Assembly: GCF_000966285.1 (NCBI RefSeq)
Contig: NZ_KQ031391.1
Coordinates: forward strand, 1,946,640 to 2,010,639
Direction: 5' to 3'
DNA: 64,000 nt
Source of the DNA: Pseudofrankia sp. DC12
GTDB lineage: Bacteria; Actinomycetota; Actinomycetes; Frankiales; Frankiaceae
Shown: positions 1 through 9,754 of the stretch, in pieces
Position numbering within the stretch: the first letter of the stretch is position 1
Layout: each line of letters starts with the position of its first letter
Notes under the pieces: model-generated
What the model was told of the DNA's origin: nothing
Databases searched by the model: none
Seen by the model: the letters and a program-made list of their open reading frames with translations, nothing else
Translations under genes and position numbers: made by a program

Positions 1-615
1 CCTGCCGTGGTACAGCCGGCCGTCGAGGATCAGGCCGCCGCCGACCCCGGTGGAGACGGTAAGCGCCAGCAGGTTGCGCATGTCGCGTCCGGTGCCAGTC
101 CAATGCTCACCCGCGGCCAGCGCGACCGCGTCGTTGTGCACCAGCACCCCGATCTCGCCGAACGCGTCCCGCAGCCGGGCCCGCAGTGGGAACCCGCGCC
201 ACGACGGGATGTTCAACGGCGAGACCTCGCCGGCCGGCCATTGCATCGGCCCGCCGCAGCCGACGCCGAGGCCGGCGAGGCCGGCGTAGTCGTACCGGCC
301 GCCGAGGCCGGCGTCGCCGAGGGCAGCGTGGAGACAGTCGACGGCGGCGGCGAACGTCACCTCGGGATCGAGGGTCTTCGGCATCGGCCGTCGAGCCCGG
401 CCGAGTACGGAGCCCGTGGCGTCGACGACGCCCGCGGCGAGCTTGGTACCGCCGATGTCGAGCGCCAGGGCAGCCCGGTGACGTCCCGCGCCGAGTCCCT
501 CGGCCGTCATCGCGACCCTGGTGGTCGTCGTCGTGGTCACCGGGCCGGAGGTCACCGTCACCCGCTCCGTGGAGCTCGTCACCGAATACGTGCCCGTCCT
601 ACCGTCCGCCGCCAT
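1..615 (-). CDS. ROK-family sugar kinase (glucokinase-like), partial
   Basis: This frame leaves the window at base 1, so only the first 205 residues are visible. ROK proteins phosphorylate hexoses such as glucose with ATP in the cytoplasm, or act as sugar-sensing repressors. The phosphate-binding motif ALALDIGGTKLAAGVVD lies near residue 50, HNDAVALAAGEHW carries the catalytic-base Asp region, and TVSTGVGGGLILDG is the second ATP motif. No DNA-binding domain precedes the kinase core, which favours a kinase over a repressor. The ATG at 615 has a purine-rich GAGGAAGAGGA stretch upstream. An in-frame ATG at 510 would remove a Thr-rich 35-residue extension. The ROK-specific zinc cysteines lie beyond the edge and cannot be checked. 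Confidence 0.85.
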   Translation of the reverse strand, partial: MAADGRTGTYSVTSSTERVTVTSGPVTTTTTTRVAMTAEGLGAGRHRAALALDIGGTKLAAGVVDATGSVLGRARRPMPKTLDPEVTFAAAVDCLHAALGDAGLGGRYDYAGLAGLGVGCGGPMQWPAGEVSPLNIPSWRGFPLRARLRDAFGEIGVLVHNDAVALAAGEHWTGTGRDMRNLLALTVSTGVGGGLILDGRLYHGR

Positions 616-730
616 CGTGCTCAGTCGTCCTCTTCCTCGGTCCTGGATCCGGATAGCGCCGAGGCGTCATCATCGCGCATCTTGGCGGATCCACCGAGGT
701 AGCCAAAGGCAATCTTTGGCCGCGATGGCG

Positions 731-952
731 CTACGCAGGCGCCATAGGGCCGGACCATGACTCGCCGACGGCATCGGGTGGCGGCGCCAGGCGGGCACGG
801 GAGGCGGGACCCTCAGGAACCTGGTCGTCACGCCACGGCCGTTCCCGTTCCCACATCTCCCAGGGAAGGAGCTGCTCACCGGGTCGTTCGCGCGGGTCGA
901 ACGCGTCGAACGCGTCGAACGCGTCGAACGCGTCGAGGTCGAAGGTCGCCAC
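731..952 (-). CDS. Small hypothetical protein with FDA repeats
   Basis: Not a recognised family. The 73-residue frame starts at a GTG preceded by GGAGG with six bases between, one of the better ribosome sites in the first kilobases. It begins MATFDLDAFDAFDAFDAFDP, where a 9-bp unit (GTCGAACGC on the plus strand, 896-931) is repeated four times. The rest is rich in Trp, Glu, Arg and Pro (for example LLPWEMWERERPW), with no signal peptide or membrane segment. It lies 115 bp upstream of the ROK kinase on the same strand and could share its transcript. Support is the start site and biased composition only; it could be a chance frame. Confidence 0.45.
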   Translation of the reverse strand: MATFDLDAFDAFDAFDAFDPRERPGEQLLPWEMWERERPWRDDQVPEGPASRARLAPPPDAVGESWSGPMAPA

Positions 953-1228
953 GGCCCACCTCCGGGATGGGGAACGCCCAGCCGCGACACCGGCGTCGCC
1001 CGCGGGCCCGGCCAACTGCCGCGCGCCGCGGTGGCGTTCTGTGCCCTCATCATCGCCGCCGGCACCGCCCGCCGACCCGCGTTTGCGCAATCTCGCGGGT
1101 CCGAGCGACCGGAGAACGCCGGGCAGCAGGACGGCCGGGCCCCGCCCCTTTCGGAGTGGTCACCCGGCCGTCGGCACACTGAGCCGCGCCGCCCGTGAGG
1201 GGCGAGGCGCCTGGCGTGGCTGGCGTGG

Positions 1229-2188
<960 letters not shown>

Positions 2189-2203
2189 TTCTCTCGATAC
2201 CCC

Positions 2204-2989
2204 TCAGATGAGCTTCTGCGCCGCGAGGAAGTCGGCGATCTTCGTTCCGCCGTCACCCTCGTCCTTGACGATCGTTCCGCTCTGCCGCGGCGGCGCCGGC
2301 TTGGCATCAAGGACCGTCGAACCCGCGGCCGCGAGGCCGACCGACCCGCCATCAAGCCCGGCGTCGCCGGCCGACAGCGTGGTGAGCGGCTTCTTCTTCG
2401 CGGCCATGATGCCCTTGAAGGAGGGGTACCGCGGCTGGTTGATCTTCTCGACGACGCCCACGACGGCCGGCAGGCTCGCCTCGACGAGGGCGTAGCCGTT
2501 GTCGGCCAGCCGCTCGACGGTGACCTTGCTCGACGAGGGGTCGACGGTCACCTTGCGGGCCTGGGTGAGCTGCGGGAGCCCGAGCCGCTCGGCCAGAAGC
2601 GCACCCATCACGCCACCGCGCGCGTCGGAGGCCTCGGTCGCCGTGATGACGAGATCCGGGTTGAGCGTCGCGATGACCTTCGCCAGCGCGGCGGACGTCT
2701 GCAGCGCGTCCGAGCCGTGCAGCGAGTCGTCGGTCAGGTGGACCGCCTTGTCCGCGCCCATCGAGAGGGCCTTGCGGATCGTCTCGACGGCCTTAGCCGG
2801 GCCCATCGTGACGACGGTCACCTCACCGCCGTGCGCTTCCTTGATCTTGAGGGCCTCTTCGACCCCGTACTCGTCCATCTCGTTCATGACGTTGTCGACG
2901 CTGACGCGGTCGACGGTCTTGTCCGCGGCGTCGAGCTTCTTCTCCGCCCAGGTATCAGGAACCTGCTTGACGGTAACGACGATGTTCAC
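2204..2989 (-). CDS. etfB: Electron transfer flavoprotein beta subunit
   Basis: This is the AMP-binding subunit of the electron transfer flavoprotein, about 261 residues. The protein opens MNIVVTVKQVPDTWAEKKLD, typical of EtfB. The conserved region TVVTMGPAKAVETIRKALSMG and the later DLVITATEASDARGGVMGA loop contact the nucleotide and the partner subunit in this family. The GTG at 2989 is chosen because GGAGG lies nine bases upstream; an ATG nine codons earlier has no such site and adds non-conserved residues. First gene of the etfBA operon, facing away from the HTH/TPR regulator at 3593 across a roughly 600-bp gap. Confidence 0.96.
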   Translation of the reverse strand: MNIVVTVKQVPDTWAEKKLDAADKTVDRVSVDNVMNEMDEYGVEEALKIKEAHGGEVTVVTMGPAKAVETIRKALSMGADKAVHLTDDSLHGSDALQTSAALAKVIATLNPDLVITATEASDARGGVMGALLAERLGLPQLTQARKVTVDPSSSKVTVERLADNGYALVEASLPAVVGVVEKINQPRYPSFKGIMAAKKKPLTTLSAGDAGLDGGSVGLAAAGSTVLDAKPAPPRQSGTIVKDEGDGGTKIADFLAAQKLI

Positions 2990-3592
2990 GCCTTGGGGCC
3001 TCCGTAGCCAACACAATCAGGTGTCCAGTGCTCTTGACATGGTGTCATCGGTCGCCGCGACATGCCCGATGATCGGCGGCGTGACGCTAGCCGCATAACT
3101 CACAATGCCTTACCAGATGGGCACTCCGGCGCTCCCGGCGACCCGCCCGGCCGAGTGGCGGACGCTCGGCCCGGGTTCGCCGGGCCGATTCCGCGCCATC
3201 GCCTCCGGCTCGCGGACCGACACCAGTACCCAGTCCCGCTTTACCGCCTGCGGGGCCGTGGTGACCGCCAAGGTGAGCGGTCTTACACACCTCAGTGGCA
3301 GTCCCCGCGGCCCAGGACCGGCCTCGCGGACGGCACCTGCGGGCAATCGGGGTCACGCCCATCCGGTGCACCTTTCGCGGTCGGATGTCCGTTTGTGGAG
3401 CCGCCAGAGGGGCGTTGTCGTCACAGAACCGAGCAGGAACCGCGACACGCGGCTACCCGAGCCTGTGCATTCACCCGGGACTATGCACACTCTCTCGGAG
3501 AGAAGTCACGAGTCCACTACTTTCTGGCCCTGGATATGCGTCAGGCGACGGCTCTCCCACTTTCAGTGACAGGATTCGATCCCGGGGGTTCG
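2990..3592. other. Divergent intergenic region between etfB and the HTH/TPR regulator
   Basis: About 600 bp with no frame showing a recognisable motif or good ribosome site. It should hold the promoters of both flanking genes. The stretch 3420-3590 is somewhat richer in A and T than the surrounding coding DNA, which fits a promoter for the rightward gene. No clear paired -35/-10 boxes could be picked by eye. Confidence 0.5.
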
Positions 3593-5008
3593 ATGTCCAG
3601 CTCCACGCCTGCCAACGACGACCCTGCAGCATCAACCGTGTTCGACCGCCTGCTGCGTGAGACGGGGATGTCGGACACCCGGTTCGCCAAGCAGGTCAAC
3701 AGCCGGGCCCGCCACCACCGGCGGATCGAGCTCGGCCTGGCGCGCACGACCGTGGGGCACTGGCGGCGGGGCATGCGGCCCCGGGACCCGATGGTGGCCG
3801 AGCTGGCCGCCGCCGAGGTGTCGGCGCTGGTGGGCTACCCGGTGCTGCCGGCCGACCTCGGCTGGCGCGGCGAGCACTACGGGCGCGAGGACCTGGGACT
3901 GAACGTCGCCGACGTCCCGGACCAGACCGTCCGAACGCTGGCCGGTCTCACCGGCCGAGACATGCGATATCGCGACATGATCCAGGACCGGACCGCCTTC
4001 GTCGCCAGCGCGTTCGCCGAGCCGGTGCTGTCGAGCATCACCGGCGTCGTCCGGCGGGCCCTGCAGGCGAGCACCGAGGTCTCCACCAGTAGCGCCGCCA
4101 TGATCAGGGACATGACGGAGACCTTCCGGCGGCTGGACGCGCGGTTCGGCAGCGGGGAGATCCGGTCCCAGGTGGTGACCTTCCTGCACGACCGAACCCG
4201 GGCGGCGATGAGCGACAGCCCGGACGTCGACCTGTGCGGCGCGCTGGCCGAGCTCACCCAGTTCGGCGGCTGGCTCGCCCAGGACAGCGACCGGCAGGCC
4301 CTCGCCCAGCGCTACTACATCCAGGCGCTCAGCCTGGCCGAGCACGCCGACGACGCCCAGCTCGCCGGCCGGGTGCTCGCGGCGATGAGCGACCAGGCCG
4401 CACGGCTCGGCTACGAGCGCCAAAGCCTGTCGATGGCGCGCGCGGCCGTCGACCGGGCGCATCGCAGGGCCGCGCCGACGGTCGAGGCCATGCTGCACGA
4501 CAAGCACGCCTGGGCCTGCGCGCAGGCGAAGGACGAGGCCGGCTGCGTCGGGGCGCTGAACGCCATGGAGCGGGCCATCGGGCGCGGCGCGGACGCCGAC
4601 GAGCCGGCCTGGGCCGCGCACTACAACGCGGGCGACGTCGCCGAGTGCGTCGGCCACTGCTACCTGCTCCTGGACCGGCCGGAACAGGCGGCCGAGCTCC
4701 TCGTCGAGGCCAGGGTGCTGCAGGACTCCAGCCGGGCCAGGACCCGCAGCTACGCCGAGGCGGACCTCGCGATCGCCTACCTGCGCAGCCACTCCCCCGA
4801 CCTGGAGGCGGCGCTGGACGCCGGTCAGCGGGCCGTCAAGTTCGCCGGGCCGGTGTCGTCGGTCCGGGTCGCCGACAAGCTGCGCGAGCTGGACAGCGCG
4901 TTCGCGCCCTACCGGTCCGCGTCGTCGGACGTCCAGGAATGGCACGCCGACGTGGCCCCGATCGTCGACCGATTCCCGACGACCCGCAGGTCCGGACCGT
5001 TCTCCTGA
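3593..5008 (+). CDS. HTH/TPR regulatory protein (NsdA-like architecture)
   Basis: A 471-residue cytoplasmic protein. Residues about 12-85 form a helix-turn-helix-like module (FAKQVNSRARHHRRIELGLA, then TTVGHWRRGMRPRDPMV) ending in a conserved LGW segment. The rest is helical, with repeated Ala/Leu-rich pairs (for example RYYIQALSLAEHADDAQLAG and LSMARAAVDRAHRRA) reading as tetratricopeptide repeats. Streptomyces relatives of this layout, such as NsdA, modulate development and secondary metabolism; transferring that role here is inference. The ATG at 3593 follows a GGGGG run and removes a long non-conserved upstream extension. A strong hairpin terminator follows six bases after the stop. Confidence 0.75.
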   Translation: MSSSTPANDDPAASTVFDRLLRETGMSDTRFAKQVNSRARHHRRIELGLARTTVGHWRRGMRPRDPMVAELAAAEVSALVGYPVLPADLGWRGEHYGREDLGLNVADVPDQTVRTLAGLTGRDMRYRDMIQDRTAFVASAFAEPVLSSITGVVRRALQASTEVSTSSAAMIRDMTETFRRLDARFGSGEIRSQVVTFLHDRTRAAMSDSPDVDLCGALAELTQFGGWLAQDSDRQALAQRYYIQALSLAEHADDAQLAGRVLAAMSDQAARLGYERQSLSMARAAVDRAHRRAAPTVEAMLHDKHAWACAQAKDEAGCVGALNAMERAIGRGADADEPAWAAHYNAGDVAECVGHCYLLLDRPEQAAELLVEARVLQDSSRARTRSYAEADLAIAYLRSHSPDLEAALDAGQRAVKFAGPVSSVRVADKLRELDSAFAPYRSASSDVQEWHADVAPIVDRFPTTRRSGPFS

Positions 5009-5013
5009 GGCGA

Positions 5014-5045
5014 GGCGCCGGCCCTCCTCCCCCAGGGCCGGCGCC
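5014..5045 (+). terminator. Rho-independent-type hairpin after the HTH/TPR gene
   Basis: A perfect 12-bp stem, GGCGCCGGCCCT (5014-5025) pairing with AGGGCCGGCGCC (5034-5045) across an 8-base C-rich loop, begins six bases after the stop codon. There is no T tract, as is common in GC-rich actinobacteria. Confidence 0.75.
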
Positions 5046-5125
5046 GGCTGTGACGGTGGTCTCAGCGGGTGGGTCCGCGCGCGGGCCGAGTGTGGTGGAC
5101 CGCGCGAAACGGGCACTCTGGTCAC

Positions 5126-6202
5126 ATGGTGACTTCGGGGGAGAGCACGGGCAAGGCAGCCGCCAACGTCGCGAACGGCCGCACCTCGGACGGGACGGCG
5201 CTCGGCGGCGAGGGCGACGGCGGCCGCGGGCTCCACCCGGGTCGCGCGTTGCTCGGCTGGCTGACGTGGCTCGTACTCGCCGTCCTCGCGGTACTCGCGC
5301 TGGGCCGGCTGACGCACCTCGACGACGCGCTGGCCTACCCGTACTCGGCGGTGAACGCGCTGACGCCGCTGGTTTACCTGCCCGCCTACGCCGCCGTGGC
5401 GGTCGGCTTCGGGCTGCGGCGCAACCTGCTGATGCTCGCCGCCGTGCCGCTGATCGGGCTGCACCTGTTCTGGACCGTGCCGGAGCTCTGGCCGAGCAGC
5501 CCCGACGATGCCCCCGCGGGCGCCGTCTCGGTGCGCCTGCTCACCGCGAACCTCGAGTTCACGAACGCGCAGGCCGCGCGGCTCGGCCCGCAGATCGCGG
5601 CCCAGCACCCGGACATCGTCGTGCTCGAGGAGGTCTCGCCGCTGACGCTCGACGGCGTCGAGAGCTCCGGCGCGGTGGCGCGCTTCCCGTACCACGCGGT
5701 CCACACGGACCTGGGAGCGTTCGGGTACGCCGTGTACTCGCGGTTCCCGCTGTCCGCCGTGAGCGCGCCAGTGGTCGGCGGGGAGCCGTTCGCCCGTATG
5801 ACGGTCGCCGTCGGCGACGGCCAACGCTTCGTCCTGTTCGCCGTCCACACGATCTCGCCGACGAGCGTCGCCTACACGAAGCGCTGGCGGGCCCAGCTGG
5901 ACCAGCTCGCGACGGACGCCCGGACGTCGGCGCTGCCGGTCGTGCTGGCCGGCGACTTCAACGCGACCCGGGATCACCGCCCGTTCCGCCACCTGCTGGA
6001 CTCGGGGGTCCGGGACGCCCATGACGTCGTCGGCGTCGGCTGGCAGCCGACCTGGCCCGCCGATCTGACCCTGCCGCCGGTCATCCGGATCGACCACGTG
6101 CTCGCCTCACCGGCCTTCGCGATCACCGGCTACCGCCGCGGCGGCAACGACGGCAGCGACCACCTCCCCGTGATCGCCGACCTCGCCCTCCGGCGCCCTT
6201 AG
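5126..6202 (+). CDS. Membrane-anchored endonuclease/exonuclease/phosphatase (EEP) family protein
   Basis: A 358-residue protein with three N-terminal hydrophobic segments (around residues 41-62, 76-98 and 102-118) followed by an EEP hydrolase domain, probably facing outward. The EEP motifs are all present: LLTANLEFTN (metal-ligand Asn), IVVLEEVSP (catalytic Glu), AVHTISP, VLAGDFNATRDHRPFRHLL (Asp/Asn pair), IRIDHVLAS and GSDHLPVIADL (Asp-His). Family members cleave phosphodiesters in nucleic acids or phosphoinositides; the substrate here is unknown. The ATG at 5126 keeps the hydrophobic segments while dropping an Arg/Trp-rich extension. It converges on glgX with a 13-bp gap. Confidence 0.85.
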   Translation: MVTSGESTGKAAANVANGRTSDGTALGGEGDGGRGLHPGRALLGWLTWLVLAVLAVLALGRLTHLDDALAYPYSAVNALTPLVYLPAYAAVAVGFGLRRNLLMLAAVPLIGLHLFWTVPELWPSSPDDAPAGAVSVRLLTANLEFTNAQAARLGPQIAAQHPDIVVLEEVSPLTLDGVESSGAVARFPYHAVHTDLGAFGYAVYSRFPLSAVSAPVVGGEPFARMTVAVGDGQRFVLFAVHTISPTSVAYTKRWRAQLDQLATDARTSALPVVLAGDFNATRDHRPFRHLLDSGVRDAHDVVGVGWQPTWPADLTLPPVIRIDHVLASPAFAITGYRRGGNDGSDHLPVIADLALRRP

Positions 6203-6215
6203 GGCACGAACCTGG

Positions 6216-8774
6216 TCAGCGCTGGGCGCGCAGTACCAGGAGTGACGACCAGGGGGCGCGCAGGGTCGAGCCGGCCGGGTAGGTCGCCAGCGGGCGGCGC
6301 GGGTCGTCGAGGGCGGTGCGGACGCCGTCGAGCTCGGCCGCCGTCGAGTCGAGGAGCAGGTCGTAACGGGTCGCCCACGGGTCGCCGGGCAGCCTGACGT
6401 CCAGGTCCTCGCCACCGGGGTGCAGGACGAGCAGGAGGCTGTCGCCACCGGCCGGCGTCCCGTCCGGGCCGAGCCAGTCGAGGCTGTCGCCGGCGATGAA
6501 CGCGATGACCGTGGCCGGGGCCGGCGCGTTCCAGTCGGCGTCGGACATCTGGGTGCCGTCGGCGAGGAACCAGGTCATGTCGGCCCGGTGCGTCACGGTC
6601 GACTGTCCGCCGTGGAAGAACCGCGGCCGGCGCAGGGCTGGCGAGGCGCGGCGTAGCGCCAGCAGGCAGGAGACCAGCTCGGGCAGGCCCGGGTCGTCGC
6701 CGGCCGGGTCGGGCGCCGGGGCGCCGGTGGCCGTCCCGAGAGCGCCGGTGTCGGTGTCCTCCGCACCGGCGGCCCGGGGGCCAGGCCCGTCGCAGGCCGG
6801 GCGGTCCGAGCGCCGCGGCCACCAGGCGCGGCCAGCCAGCCGCCGCGGCCAGCCAAGCCAGGAGACCGGGTTGTCCTGGCAGTACGCGTTGTTGTTGCCG
6901 CCCTGCGAGCGGCCGAGCTCGTCCCCGGCGACCAGCATCGGCACCCCGGCCGACAGCAGCAGGGTGCTCAGCATCGCCCGGCGGACCCGGCGGCGGCGTT
7001 CGAGGATCGCGGGGTCGCCGGTCGGCCCCTCAGCGCCGTGGTTCGACGACCGGTTGTGGCCGTCGCCGTCGCGGTTGTCCTCCAGGTTCGCCTCGTTGTG
7101 CTTGTGCTCGTAGGAGACCAGGTCGGCGAGGGTGAAGCCGTCGTGCGCGGTGACGAAGTTGACCGAGGCACTCGGTGACCGGCCGGCGTGGTCGAACAGG
7201 TCGGACGACGCTGTGATCCGGTAGCCCAGGTCGGCGGCGCTCGCCGCCCGCCCTGTCCAGGTGTCCCGCACCGTCGCGCGGAACCGGTCGTTCCACTCGG
7301 CCCACGGCGGTGGGAAGGCGCCCACCTGGTAGCCACCCCAGCCGACGTCCCAGGGCTCGGCGATCAGCTTCGTCAGGGCGAGCACCGGGTCCTGGCCGAT
7401 CGCGGTCAGGACCGGCGCGTCGGGGTCGAACGCGTCCGGGTTGCGGGCCAGCGCGGCGGCCAGGTCGAAGCGGAAGCCGTCGACGCCCATCTCCGTCACC
7501 CAGTACCGCAGCGAGTCGCAGATCAGCCGGACCACGTGGGGCGAGGTGACGTTCAGAGTGTTGCCGCAGCCGGTGACGTCCCGGTAGCGGCGGGCGTCGG
7601 TCGGCTCCAGTCGGTAGTAGGCGGTGTTGTCCAGGCCGCGCATCGACAGCGTCGGGCCGCGCTCGTCCTGTTCGGCGGTGTGGTTGTAGACGACGTCCAG
7701 CAGCACCTCCAGGCCAGCGTCGTGCAGCGTGGCGACCATCGCGCGGAACTCCGCGACCGGGTCGTCGGTGGCCGCGTAGCCCGGGTGCGGGGCGAAGAAG
7801 CCCAGCGAGTTGTAGCCCCAGAAGTTGCTCAGCCCGCGTTCGGTGAGGACCGGCTCGGAGACGAACGCATGCACGGGCAGCAGCTCGACGGCCGTGATGC
7901 CGAGGCCGACCAGGTGCTCGACGACGGCCGGGTGGGCCAGGCCCGCGTAGGTCCCGCGCAGGTGGCGCGGCAGGGCCGGGTGCAGCCTGGTGAACCCGCG
8001 GACGTGCAGCTCGTAGATCACCGTGTCGGGCCAGGGAGTGCGGGGCCGGTTGCGGGTCGGGTCGGTGACCGTCGGGCCGCCGCCGCGCCGGCCGGCGGAG
8101 GCAGCGGGGACGCTGCTCGGCACCGGGGTGACGACGCCGACCGGGACGTAGGGCGCCGAGTCCGTTCCGTCGGCGAGGTGGCCATACGGGTCGCCGTCGG
8201 CGTAGCCGAAGATCGCCTGGTCCGGGATCAACGTGCCCTCGACCTGGCGGGCGTACGGGTCGAGCAGCAGCTTGGCCGGGTTGTAGCGCAGCCCGCGGGC
8301 AGGGTCGTACGGCCCATGGGCCCGCAGGCCATAGCGCTGGCCTGGCCGGATCCCGCGGACGTAGCCGTGCCAGACGCCGCCGGACCGCTCGGGCAGCCGG
8401 ATGCGGACCTCGCCGTGCTCCGGGTCCAGCAGGCAGAGATCGACGGCGTCGGCGCCCGGCGCGACGACGGCGACGTTCACCCCGTCCGCGTCGGGGGTGA
8501 CGCCGAGTGGGACCGGAGCACCGGGCAGCACGCGGGGCAGCACCGGGTCTGGACCCGTGGGATCCGGGCGCTTGGGATCCGGGCGCCAAGGATCTGGGCG
8601 CCGGGGGTCTGGGTCTCTTGGGTCAGGGCGCGTGAGACCTGAGTCGAATGTGTACGACACATCGGCGACGCTAGTGGAACGTACTGATCGCCTCCGGGTG
8701 AACGGCTCGGCTGTGGACGCCGATGTTCCGTCCCCAGCCTCGGCCGGCACCGGCGAGATCGTGATATGCGTCAC
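6216..8774 (-). CDS. glgX: Glycogen debranching enzyme (GlgX type)
   Basis: A GH13 isoamylase-type enzyme that removes alpha-1,6 branches from glycogen limit dextrins left by phosphorylase. An N-terminal beta module (about residues 85-190) precedes the barrel, with motifs ELHVRGFT, DVVYNHTAE, GFRFDLAAAL (nucleophile Asp), LIAEPWD (acid/base Glu) and FVTAHDGFTLADLV. At 852 residues it is long for GlgX, because residues 1-80 are an unconserved tail with a five-residue PDPxR-type repeat (six units, DNA 8544-8630). The start is uncertain: GTG 8774 lacks a clear ribosome site, and another in-frame GTG occurs near 8657. Works with GlgP in this window. Confidence 0.93.
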   Translation of the reverse strand: MTHITISPVPAEAGDGTSASTAEPFTRRRSVRSTSVADVSYTFDSGLTRPDPRDPDPRRPDPWRPDPKRPDPTGPDPVLPRVLPGAPVPLGVTPDADGVNVAVVAPGADAVDLCLLDPEHGEVRIRLPERSGGVWHGYVRGIRPGQRYGLRAHGPYDPARGLRYNPAKLLLDPYARQVEGTLIPDQAIFGYADGDPYGHLADGTDSAPYVPVGVVTPVPSSVPAASAGRRGGGPTVTDPTRNRPRTPWPDTVIYELHVRGFTRLHPALPRHLRGTYAGLAHPAVVEHLVGLGITAVELLPVHAFVSEPVLTERGLSNFWGYNSLGFFAPHPGYAATDDPVAEFRAMVATLHDAGLEVLLDVVYNHTAEQDERGPTLSMRGLDNTAYYRLEPTDARRYRDVTGCGNTLNVTSPHVVRLICDSLRYWVTEMGVDGFRFDLAAALARNPDAFDPDAPVLTAIGQDPVLALTKLIAEPWDVGWGGYQVGAFPPPWAEWNDRFRATVRDTWTGRAASAADLGYRITASSDLFDHAGRSPSASVNFVTAHDGFTLADLVSYEHKHNEANLEDNRDGDGHNRSSNHGAEGPTGDPAILERRRRVRRAMLSTLLLSAGVPMLVAGDELGRSQGGNNNAYCQDNPVSWLGWPRRLAGRAWWPRRSDRPACDGPGPRAAGAEDTDTGALGTATGAPAPDPAGDDPGLPELVSCLLALRRASPALRRPRFFHGGQSTVTHRADMTWFLADGTQMSDADWNAPAPATVIAFIAGDSLDWLGPDGTPAGGDSLLLVLHPGGEDLDVRLPGDPWATRYDLLLDSTAAELDGVRTALDDPRRPLATYPAGSTLRAPWSSLLVLRAQR
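8544..8630 (-). repeat. 15-bp tandem repeat encoding PDPxR units in glgX
   Basis: About six imperfect 15-bp units in frame with glgX encode PDPRD, PDPRR, PDPWR, PDPKR, PDPTG and a terminal PDP. Units differ mainly at one codon. The unit length is a multiple of three, so copy-number change would keep the frame. Confidence 0.8.
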
Positions 8775-8870
8775 CCAGGGGCGGCCGGCAGGTGCCGCCG
8801 CGGGGTGCGATGTTGCACGAGCGGGCCCGGGCGACGGGCGCGGGTGATGGCGGGACGAGGAGGTCGGCCG

Positions 8871-9647
8871 GTGGCGGTCGTACGGCTAGAGGTTGCGGAC
8901 GGTGTGGGGACGGTCCGGCTGGATCGGCCGAAGGTGAACGCGCTCAACGCCGAGCTCACGGCGGACCTGCGCGCGGTGACGCTGGAGGCGTCCCGGCGCG
9001 AGGACATCCGCGCGGTCGTGATCTACGGCGGCGAGCGGGTGTTCGCGGCCGGCGCCGACATCAACGAGATGGCGCCCATGGACATCGCGGCCATGTCCAG
9101 TTGGGCGACCGACCTCACCCAGACGTTCGAGCTCGTGGCGCGCCTGCCCAAGCCGGTCTTCGCCGCGGTCACCGGCTACGCCCTCGGCGGAGGGCTGGAG
9201 CTGGCCCTGTGCGCCGACTTCCGGATCTTCGCGGACAACGCCAAGGCCGGGCAGCCGGAGATCCTGCTCGGCGTGATCCCGGGCGCCGGCGGTACCCAGC
9301 GACTGCCCAGGCTGGTCGGCCCGGCCAGGGCTAAGGAGCTGGTGTTCTCCGGCCGGCAGGTGCGCGCACAGGAGGCGCTCGAGATCGGCCTGGCCGACGC
9401 GGTCGTCCCCGCGGCCGACGTCTATGAGGAGGCGTTGCGGCGGGCGAAGCGGTTCGCCGACGGCCCGGCGCTCGCGCTGGCCGCCGCCAAGCGGGCGATC
9501 GACGACGGGCTGGAGATGGGTCTGTCGGAGGCGCTGCGGCTGGAGAACGGGCTGTTCGTCGGGCTTTTCGGAACCCTGGACCAGAAGGTCGGCATGGAGT
9601 CGTTCCAGCAGAACGGCCCCGGAAAGGCGAAGTTCACCGGCCACTGA
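8871..9647 (+). CDS. Enoyl-CoA hydratase/isomerase family protein
   Basis: A crotonase-fold enzyme of 258 residues, probably hydrating trans-2-enoyl-CoA in beta-oxidation. The oxyanion-hole segments are present (VFAAGADINEM, and GYALGGGLELALCADFRIF), as are the catalytic Glu positions in the ALGGGLELAL and PEILLGVIPGAGGTQRLPRL regions, so true hydratase activity is likely. The GTG at 8871 sits seven bases after a strong GAGGAGG; an ATG at 8847 would add eight residues but has no ribosome site. It diverges from glgX and precedes pirin on the same strand with about 107 bp between. EtfAB and the other acyl-CoA enzymes of the window are likely pathway partners. Confidence 0.92.
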   Translation: MAVVRLEVADGVGTVRLDRPKVNALNAELTADLRAVTLEASRREDIRAVVIYGGERVFAAGADINEMAPMDIAAMSSWATDLTQTFELVARLPKPVFAAVTGYALGGGLELALCADFRIFADNAKAGQPEILLGVIPGAGGTQRLPRLVGPARAKELVFSGRQVRAQEALEIGLADAVVPAADVYEEALRRAKRFADGPALALAAAKRAIDDGLEMGLSEALRLENGLFVGLFGTLDQKVGMESFQQNGPGKAKFTGH

Positions 9648-9754
9648 CCACGGCGCCAGGCTGGAAGCACCGGAGCCGCCCATTGGTTGCATCTGCAACG
9701 AGTGCTCCCGGGCGTGCGGCCCAGGGGCGGGAACGAGAAGGGCGGGCGGGGACG

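Noticed and set aside
3105-3569. 154-codon frame in the etfB-HTH gap
   Set aside because: No ribosome site, mixed composition and no motif; it sits where promoters are expected.
3632-6097. 821-codon minus-strand frame opposite the HTH/TPR and EEP genes
   Set aside because: Arg/Gly/Val-biased composition without motifs; it lies antisense to two well-supported proteins, as expected of GC-rich DNA.
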